From NCBI GenBank assembly GCA_037044905.1, contig JBAOKB010000166.1, positions 372,001-436,000 on the forward strand: a stretch of 64,000 nucleotides of DNA. Reading direction: 5' to 3'. Positions 44,198 through 52,871 of this stretch are shown one piece after another. The notes beneath the pieces are model-generated. The model saw only the letters and a program-made list of their open reading frames with translations. It searched no databases and had not been told where the DNA came from. The translations under genes and the position numbers were made by a program. Every line of letters begins with the position of its first letter. Position 1 is the first letter of the stretch. The DNA comes from Hortaea werneckii (Eukaryota; Ascomycota; Dothideomycetes; Mycosphaerellales; Teratosphaeriaceae).

Positions 44198-47051
44198 CTA
44201 TTCGATCCACCAATACGTCTGACAAAAGCACTGGCGCTGCGCGTGGTAAAGCCAGGCCGGGGCCTGCTTGGCCGCTTCGGAGGGGATGTCTTCCATGACG
44301 GCGCCGCAGCGCCGACAGAGACGCAGTTTCATCCCCGCGCGCAACGGCGTCTTCCTGATGGCGTCGAAGCGTCGCTGGTTTTGCTGCTGCTGCGGCGTCG
44401 TCGCCGCGATGCGGTCGATGCCGAGCCAGGTCGTGTCCCAGAAGTACAATTTCCCCATATCGACCCCTCCGGTCATGTCCGGAAGCATCTTGGTGAAGAT
44501 GTTCTCCACGACGGGCATGAGGTCGTCCGGGATGCGGCCTTCGGTGATGAGGCCGATTTCGTTCTCGTATCGCTTCTGGGCGTCAACGCCGGCGTCCGTG
44601 TAGGCGGACCGGACGATCGTGTCCAGCGACTGCATGAACTCCATGAGTGGGGAGAGTCCCACGGGAACGGATTTGGCAAAGTCGTAGACGTCGACCATGA
44701 CGGTGCGGTCTTCTAAGTCCGCGCGCGAGGGATGGACGATTGGAGCAGTTTGATCGCTGACACGAGGAAGAACATCTGCACGCGCAAGTATGTGCGTCCG
44801 TAGCTGCACAGGAGAAGTTGGACAACGGGGTTCCCGGTCTTGGCTGTGCACTCCTCGCACGCTTGCTTGAGAGCGAGGCCAGACGATACGAGCCTCTTGA
44901 TCTGGGTAAGACTCTCGATCATGTACTGTAGGAAGTCCAGGCTCCATCGCATGTGTCCGACTAGGAAAGGCATGATATCGGGCCTTCCTGCTGGCATGTC
45001 CGCGACATTGACGAGGCGGCAGACAAGCCAATAAGTTTCAGGTTGAGTAGACAGTAAGCAAACTGTCCTGCAAAGGTCCGCTCCAACGTCCCGGGCTTGA
45101 CACCTAGGACTAGCTGGGCGCTCATTGCGCGTGCCAGCCAGGGATCCGAAAGCACATGATGTTGCTGCCTTTTCTGCTCCAGCATGGAGACATCCAAAAT
45201 CTGGCGGCAGAAGGTGAAGATCAGGTGCCGCACGAACAAAATGCGGAGTTCCATGCTCAGGTTTGTCGGTAATACCGCCAAGGCTTCATCGCTGGAAGCG
45301 TGTGATGTGGCGAGGATGGCATATTGCCTTGATAAGCAGATCACAGCGGCTTCCACAGTCGAAGCATCGCCATCCATCCCCTTTTCTAGTGGCTGCCAAC
45401 CGCTAAGGAGAGTCATGTACCTCAGTTCTAAGGGACCTCCGGGCTTACTGTAGACTAAGGCGCTGCCATCCGTGCTGTGCGCTACGTGAGGGACATGGTC
45501 TATGGGGAAGTATCCCAGAGCGCTTTGTGGCAGCGATTTGACGACTGTGGAGTGGTTCGGTACCTGATGAAGGATATCCCAGTTCTCGGAAGTACGGCTG
45601 CGAAACTCGATCGTGCCATCGCTAGCGGTGAGTGCAAGGATAGTATTGAGGTAGAGGCAGCTCAGGCCGAGCACCAGCTTGTTGGCAGGAACGTCCAGTT
45701 GTCGTCTGAGCACTGGCGTTGCTGGCTGCACGGGTATCGATCCGTTCTGCTTAAGTTTCGTAAAGCTTTCATGCAGTGCAGGTGTGGTGCTGTCTATTGT
45801 CCAGCGAGCTAGGACGCTCAAAGTATCAAATCCCTGAGAGGGGTCGAGAGGAACTGGGGCCTGTGTGAAGATGGCGCATATGGTTGTATTACTAGGGTCC
45901 TGTACATGTTGAGGCGGGCTGGGGACCACTGCCAAATGTGAAATGCGGGAGTTTTCAGTTTGCTGAGGTGCGATGCCTTCCACAGCAGATAAGTGCCCAA
46001 TGTGCAACGCTGGAGCCACGGAGATGAAGCGCATGTTACCCGCGTGTTGTTCAGTCGGATTCCAGTTGATGCTAATACTGTATGTCCTCAGGCAGTGGGC
46101 ACGATCGTGCGTAGCCAAAATCAGCTGATGTCCCTCAGGACCAATTGCGGCATGGCTCAGTAAGGTCTGAGTGGTATCCGTGGTCTCCAGTTCGATGCTG
46201 ACCGATTGCCATGCGTTCACGTGGTTTTGATAGAGCAGGCACAGTTTGTGGCTGGCCGTCACGTAGAAAAGCGCACCTTTGCCTTCAACATGGTGAGAAA
46301 CACCCTCGTTGAGACCACCTCTCATACTAGTAGTCCATGTACCGTCATTTTTGTTTGCCTGGGTAAAATATGGCACCTGCAATCACAGTTAACAGGTGCT
46401 CCGCACAGTTCACGTGATGAGACCGTACCTTCACCTCGGCAGGGGACAGTGGTAGCCAGTACATGCCGACGAGCGTGTCTAAAACGCTTGAGCCTCCATT
46501 AACAACTGCAGGATCGACAGTCACTGGTTGCATCCTTCCAATGGCGCCGGCCATGGAGTAAATGTGGATCCCAGCGTAGCTGTCAACTGCAGCAAGGTCC
46601 GGCCCAAAACCACTGAACTGGATATGGACAAAATGTCTACCATCCGGTGCCTCCAACGGATGCCTCGATGGCTTGCTGAGCTCGTAGTGCTCCTTTCTCG
46701 GGTTGCGCAGCGTGCTGTGAAACGTGATCTTCAAGCCATCGTCGGATATACATGCAATGCTGCCGGTGTTGGACCAGGCGAGCTTCCTAGGAAAACCAGT
46801 CACTTACCGTCCTTCTTCTACTGAGGAGCATATGGAACTCACGTGCAACATCCTGAGCGTTGAAGGTCGGCCAAGCGCAACAGGACTGGAGTCGAAAGAG
46901 GAGCCTGGGGAAGCGACAGAGGAGCAGCGCCCAGCCCAAGATCATCAGCCGCCTCGCCGAAGAGATCCTCCATGTTATCCATCATGGAAGTCTCCTCAGC
47001 TTGTGGCAGAGATTGATGGTCTGGCTCCGTTGTCTGGTCCATGTCGTTCAT
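44198..47051 (-). CDS. MED16: Mediator subunit 16, two apparent frameshifts
   Basis: Three exons (46843-47051, 46429-46786, 44198-46376) with introns of 56 and 52 bp give about 915 residues once two bases are restored. Med16/Sin4 belongs to the Mediator tail and contacts activators. The acidic N-terminus (MNDMDQTTEPD, NMEDLFGEAADDL) leads into a beta-propeller-like region starting KLAWSNTGSIACISDDG. A helical domain follows (WLARAMSAQLVLGVKPG). The end has LCRRCGAVMEDI and QRQCFCQTYWW, the Cys-containing C-terminus diagnostic of Med16. Frames change at AA 45024-45025 and GGG 44729-44731 (plus strand). Total length plus two is a multiple of three, which supports exactly two losses. It is divergent from the sirtuin gene. 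Confidence 0.85.
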
Positions 47052-47887
47052 GTTCAGGGATGGATTGCGGGAGTCTTTGTTCTGAGCAAATGGCCTAGGC
47101 CAGGACCGAGATCGACGCCACCAAAAGTCTGCAGGTGCCTCTATGAATTTTTAATACTGAGATTGGTGAAAGTGCTCATTGATGACGGCTCAGCATGGCC
47201 TGGGAGTCAGGTCCTTGGCGCTGAATCGAGCACACGCTTTGGCTGGTGCACGTCAGATCCAACCGGCAGATGGTGGTATCTGTTTGTCAAGAACGACGCA
47301 GTGAAGATCTTTGACCGCAGGGCCGGGACAAAAGAGATGACCAATCCTTTGACTGCGCTGCGAATGCCTCCGCGGATGCTCGCTCGGCCTGGGGTGCGCG
47401 AGTGACAGTGGTAGGAGAGGTGGTGAGGTTCTGCAGTGTACAGTTGGTAACCGTCTTGCCGCCGCAGAATCGCCGCTCAGCCGGGCCTCTGGTCGCGAAC
47501 GCGCCGGTGGATGAGGTCCGGGGCCGGAGCAGGAGCAGGAGCTGGAGCTGGAGGGCGAATTACACGCCAAGCCTGACGCAACAAAACAATGGGGGTAAAC
47601 AGCCGGGCGCCGAGCCGCAGGGCATGCTCGCAACCGTGGCTCGGGTGCTTGGATCTCACCTCCAACCTCCCACTGCCACAACCTCATCTCCCCCTGCGCG
47701 CCCCATTCGCGTTCCTCGCCCAGCCCGACTATCGCTATTGACGCGCCGCGACATATAGACTGTATTGCTGAGTCCTTATGGGTGCTGTGATGATGCGCAT
47801 GTGTCGCCAATAGTCGCCCCGCTGTCCGCCTGATCTTTTGCGCCCGCAGCGCCTTCCCACCCTCGCCTGCGACTTCCCGCCGGCACA
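47052..47887. promoter_or_regulatory. divergent promoter MED16 / sirtuin
   Basis: The 836 bases lie between opposing starts. A short imperfect hexamer array of GGAGCA/GGAGCT units is present at 47525-47554. Open frames on the minus strand here are GC-driven and have no domain. No specific operator is recognised. Confidence 0.5.
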
Positions 47888-49867
47888 ATGGCCGACACCA
47901 TGCCCGCCTCGAGCCCGCTCTCCTCGCCGCCTTCCCACTTCTGCCGTAGATCATCTTCGCCTTTGAGCTCCTTAGGCAGCACTCCCGAACCGCCCGAGAT
48001 CATGTTGCAACAGACATGCCCCCGACGCCCCGAAGAGAATTATCCTTCTCCGGTATCGTCACAGCAAAGCTCGCAGACCAGCTCACCCACCCCCGATGGT
48101 ATGGAATCCAGCGATAAGGACGGTCCGCCTCCTGCGAAGCGGCGGAGGATATCGCGTGAGCCACGCGAGCGCACCACCGAATACCTGGATTTGCGGTCCG
48201 GCGAAGTCGACCCTGAACAGCAGGAAGAATTGGCTCGCCTGATGAACATACTGCATCGGCGGCAGAAGGTGGTCGTCATCGCTGGCGCTGGCATGTCTGT
48301 GTCGGCTGGCAGTAAGTCACTACATTCGCGCGTAGTTCTCGTGCCGCCCGATGGCTAACTAATCCCACGCGTAGTACCCGATTTCCGTTCAGAAAACGGT
48401 CTCTTCCGGACTTTGAAAGATGAATATTCACTGAAAGGCAGAGGTCAAGACCTTTTTGACGCGTCAGTCTACAAGGACGACCATTCAACTTCCCTATTCC
48501 ACAGCATGGTTTCCAACATGTCACGAATGACAAAGCCGCCAAGCCTACAGCTTTTCACCATATGCTGGCCACCATGGCTAAGAAGGTCGCCTGCTTCGAT
48601 TGTACACGCAAAATGTGGATGGGCTTGATACATGCCTTGACCCACTGCAAACTCGCATTCCGCTAACCAAGGACCAAGACGGCAAATGGCCGCGCACAGT
48701 TCAGCTTCATGGCGGCTTGGAGAAAATGGTCTGCTCAAAGTGTCACGAAATTTCAGAGTTTAATCCTGAGCTGTTCAACGGCGCTATCCCGCCTCTTTGC
48801 CCAAGGTGTGAGGAAGTCAACGACATCCGTACGAACCACGAGGGCAAGCGAAGTCACGGTGTTGGCTGTTTGCGGCCGCGTATGGTACTTACAACGAACA
48901 CAATCCTGATGAGTTGGCGATCGGATCGGTGATGAAGGAAGACTTGCGACGGCGACCAGATGCTGTGATTGTTGTTGGTACTACGGTCAAGATCCCAGGT
49001 GTCAAGAGGATTCTCAAGGAGCTTTCTGGTATTGTTCGTGATCGGAAAGACGGCGGGTTGGCCATTTGGATCAATCAAGAGCTTCCACCAGCCGCAGATG
49101 GAATCAAAGACTGCTTCGACATTATCGTACAGTCTTCTTGCGATGAGGTGGCCAGTCGTGCTGCCATGAGGAAGTGGAATGAACCTTGCGAGCAAGATGA
49201 CTTCAATGAGGTCAGTGACGAGGACGCGTTGAAGGCCGCCGGTAGGAAAGCAGCCGTGGTATTGCCTACGAATGTGCCCAAGCCGCAGTGCGATCTTACA
49301 GAAGCGAATCTCGTCAAGCTCGCGAGCACCAACCACTGGAACAACAGCTTCGCCCCGCCTTCGGACGGCGAGAAGAGACCTGGCAGAGTCGATGTCAGTC
49401 CGAGTGACTGGAGCCCAATCTCTAGCAGAAGAACTTCGGCCATCCTGCCAAGCATTGAGCCGCCAGAGAAGGCGGGAGATAACATCACCGTCAACACTGG
49501 CTTACTCACGCCGACGAAGAGTCAGAAGAGCAGATCAAGAGGCAGCACGCCGACGAAGAAGGTGGCGAGCATCAATGACAAGCTCAAGGACGCTGGAAAC
49601 AGCAAAGCCCAGAAGCCCGCAGCGAAAGGCAGCAAAGCGAAGGGCCCTGCACAGCCCGCGAAGAAGAAAACAGTCAAATACATCAAACCCGCAACATCTG
49701 CTGCAAAGTCCAAGACAACGGCACAGAAGGGCAAAGCAAAGGGCGCACAAGTGGCGCAGAACAGTACAATCACGACCAACTTCACGCAGATGAAGACCGC
49801 TTCAGTGGCAGCTAAGAGCGAAGCCGCGAAGAAAGCTCCGCAGTCCCCAGTAAGTTACGGCAGGTGA
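47888..49867 (+). CDS. HST4: NAD-dependent histone deacetylase, Hst3/Hst4 type, three apparent frameshifts
   Basis: Two exons (47888-48311, 48375-49867) with a 63-bp intron give about 639 residues once three bases are restored. Hst3/Hst4 sirtuins remove H3K56 acetylation after replication. A disordered Ser/Pro-rich N-terminus with a basic PPPAKRRRI patch precedes the Rossmann fold. NAD-binding blocks are VVVIAGAGMSVSAGIPDFRS and YTQNVDGLD; the general-base His is in VQLHGGLEKMVC. Zinc ligands are CSKC and CPRC. PDAVIVVGTTVKIPGVKR closes the fold. The last ~250 residues are Lys/Ala-rich and disordered, with NSTITTNF at 49760-49783 resembling a degenerate PCNA-binding motif. Frames change at AAA 48532-48534, GG 48585-48586 and TT 48889-48890. 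The Hst3/Hst4 class is inferred from the motifs and tail. Confidence 0.85.
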
Positions 49868-50587
49868 GCAACGCATCGGATAAGGAGAAGGAGCGATTAC
49901 ATTCCGTGCCGCCTCAGGATCCTCGCAATAACGCGGCCGTGAATCCGGATGGGGCCTTGACTGGGATGGGACCGATGGCATGAAGAGGAAAAGCGTGCCG
50001 GCTTGAATATGTGAAGCCAAGGGAGAACGAGTGGCTGAATGAGATTGCAGCGTGAAATGTCTGCACGGTATTCTTAGTCAAAAGTGTCGTAGGAATCAGC
50101 GGGATGCGCATAGCGTGGCGTAAGGGGAAAACTTCAGGACCGTTTCTTTGCTTGAGCTTTGCTGTTTGCTCGCGAAATGCGGGTGTCGAATGGTATTTGG
50201 CGCCTTTGTTTATTAGCGTGGCGTTAGGTGCTCAGCCATTTGGGGGTGGGAGTATTAGTCTTTGCAACCTCGAAAAGCATTGATACGCATCTTGTTCTCG
50301 TATTCTTGTGTGGTTAGGACTGTGCTGTATGGGGTGGTTGACTGAAGTGTATGTTCAAGGTCCGTAGTCGGTACTTTCCCCGGCGTTATGCAGGTGTGAG
50401 CCGCGCGTGGGGCGGGCACTCGAGACCTCACGCACTTCCCGGCGCTGCTGCATGTTGAGTCCCACTGCGATACACCGCCATGCCAAGTCGCCTACACTTC
50501 CATATGTCTCTGATGCGAATCACCAAGTAGAAAACGGTCACGAGGCGACGACAGTCACGAAAGTGAGCCATCCTAGTATCTGACAGG
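49868..50587. other. intergenic space sirtuin to PPPDE gene
   Basis: The 720 bases contain the sirtuin 3' UTR and the next promoter. No ORF with domain content, repeat or RNA gene is seen. Confidence 0.5.
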
Positions 50588-51561
50588 ATGCCTGTGCGAC
50601 CCAAGCGGTCACGCACTTCCTCCTCCCTCTCCCACCGCGATTCGGTCGCGCTGCAGAAGATTGAAATCAGTATCAATGTCTACGACCTCTTACCCGTACA
50701 TACTCCCATAAACAAAAATGTAGCCCGCGTCAACGTATCCGCAGAACTGACTGACCAGCTCAGTAGCCCGGCCGGCTCTCCAGCTTCCTCTGGACCATCG
50801 GCGGCTCGCTCCTGCACTCCGGCGTCGTCATCAACGGCCGCGAATACGCCTACGGCGGGCACAACAAGCGCGGCATCACCGGCGTATACTGGACACGGCC
50901 ACACTTCGAGCCGCCCGGCGGCACCTGGCGCTGCAACGTCCTGCAGGGCTTCACCCTCCGCACCCCCAAGAAATCGACCAGCTCGTCCGCGAAGTCTCCG
51001 ACCACTTCCTCGGCGTCAACTACAACCTCCTGACCAACAACTGCAACCACTTCACCAACGCCCTGTGCGAGCGGCTGACGGGCAAGAGCGCCCCGGCCTG
51101 GGTCAACCGCGCCGCCAGCATCGGGCTCGCGCTGCCGTGCATGGTGCCGAAGGAATGGATCGCGCCGCCGGACCACGAGACGGCCGAGGGCGAACTCGTG
51201 GAGGAGGAAGAGAACTTCGAAGACGACGACGACGAAGACGAGCGCGCCGCGATGCTCGTTAGCGATCGGCGGCGTCGCGCGAAAGAACAGCAACAACAGC
51301 AGCGCAGGAAACGACAGGATAGCGAAGCGAGTCGGAAGACGGCCGGGAGCGACGACCACGACGATCTCCGAGCGTCCCTGGGACGAAGAGGAAGTCCAGG
51401 CTTCGCAGGAGATCGGCGGCACGAGTCTCGCGGGCGGTAGTAGGATTCCCGATCTGAGTGGGACCCCGCCTCCGAGGTTGGTGAGTGTGCGGGATACGAG
51501 TGGGCGGGATATGCCGGTGGCTGAGCGGGCGCCGGTGCCGAAGCGGACGACGTCGTCGTGA
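50588..51561 (+). CDS. PPPDE (DUF862/DeSI-like) peptidase, frameshifted
   Basis: Two exons (50588-50695, 50767-51561) with a 71-bp intron give about 300 residues after correction. PPPDE thiol peptidases include the deSUMOylating isopeptidases. Exon 1 ends INVYDLLP and exon 2 begins PGRLSSFLWTIGGSLLHSGV, then NGREYAYGGHN, where the first catalytic His is expected. The frame breaks at CCCCC 50963-50967. It continues EIDQLVREVSDHFLG and YNLLTNNCNHFTNALCERL, which holds the catalytic Cys (NNCNHF). After an acidic stretch and a Gln-rich tract the reading frame becomes ambiguous. One frame stops at 51440. Another, reading ISERPWDEEEVQASQE and AERAPVPKRTTSS, stops at 51561 and looks more like a real tail. 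The 3' end is therefore uncertain. Confidence 0.75.
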
Positions 51562-52871
51562 AAGGACGTTTCTGGATGTCCCGGGGGAGGGGCCCGCCAA
51601 AGCTAGTTGGCGGGTACTTGTCATTCGGTCTGTCAGTGAGTTCGGGAAAGGGGAGAGGGAGGTGGGGAGGTGGCTCCCTGTTTCTCTTTCAAAGAAAACC
51701 TGCAGCGCCGACGATCCTTCTCGTCTAACTCTGGCGAAGAACCCAGTCTGGTTACTAACGATCCAATGAAGCAGCTTCATGCCAAGCTTTCGATCGGTGG
51801 AAGAGAAGGGAAGGGCGGTGGGAAAAAGCGTGAACGGTTCCCTATTGTCGTCGTCGTCGTCGTTGTTTTCCAGACCGAAAGAAAAAAACGAAGTTATGAG
51901 TATATTTTTTCATGTATTAACGAGCACGATGCCCCCCTTTGCTTCTTCCCCTTCCCTTTATATCGTTTTCACTCTCCTTTCTTCTTGGGCGAAGCCCGCA
52001 CGGAACATTGACCTCATCTTCGGACACTACGAGCTTTCAAAGGGATCGCTTGCGAGATCGGAGTGCTTCTTGCGCTGCTGTGGATTGGTCTTAGCAAGAA
52101 AGGCGGAGGAGAATCCTCCCAGCTCTCGAAATGGACCTAACTGCTTCGGCTTTTGAGGGTTTTCGGTACCGCTTAAAAATAATGACAGGATGGACAAACG
52201 TCCCCGCATCGACGAAGTAGCAGCTTTCAAAACATTGATCACAGGGAGGGAAGGAGATCGAGTAAGGAGGATGCGGCGGTGTAGAAATGGGATCTTCAAC
52301 CACTACCGCCCCCCGCGGTTTATAGCCGCGTCACATTCGTCACAGAGGGACTTGGGGAGCAGAGTTTGGAAAGGGAAAGAAGAATACAGAGGATATTGCA
52401 GAAAGAGGGGAGAAGTTTGTTCCATTCTTCTCTCCTGTGCGTTTAAGAGACCGTGCTATTGTCTATTGCCAATTGTCACCAGGCAACTTCCATCGTTGGT
52501 GTAGGAAGAAGGGTCAAAAGCTGGTGTTGTTGCTTCGGCTTAACTGCCTGGTAGTGACTACGCATTTGTTTATTCTTGCCACCAATACCCGCTATCAAGC
52601 TATCTTCGGCCTTCGAGATTCTTCTTATCCGGTCACGGGTGCTGCACAGGCGATCATTTCCCGCGTTGATTATTCACGTGTTCCTCTTTCACCTTTTCTT
52701 TTAACCCTTTTCCCCTTGATTACCATTCTTTTCTTTTCTCCAGGCAGGGAATATGTCTTTCCATCATTGGAGTTTGAAGGAAAACGCAGTCTTTCTTCTT
52801 TGGACACTGTCCACTACGAACCCTCTTTGATCATTGATGATTTGATGACCATCTGGTCTTAGGAAAAGACA
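51562..52871. other. 1.3-kb intergenic space with long pyrimidine tract
   Basis: The 3' region of the PPPDE gene and the leader of the next gene. A strong polypyrimidine tract ending TTTTCTCCAG at 52734-52743 looks like a splice acceptor, so the downstream gene may have a 5'-UTR intron. No coding gene is supported. Confidence 0.45.

Noticed and set aside
47253..47954. 233-codon minus-strand open frame in the MED16/sirtuin promoter
   Set aside because: Arg/Ala/Pro-biased translation of GC-rich DNA overlapping the sirtuin start; no domain.
47888..49867. Sirtuin as a pseudogene
   Set aside because: All catalytic and zinc residues are present and the three lesions are all single-base losses in homopolymers, as in essential genes nearby.
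52437..52862. 141-codon open frame just upstream of the large unknown gene
   Set aside because: It contains a strong splice-acceptor-like polypyrimidine tract and no domain; more likely leader or 5'-UTR intron.
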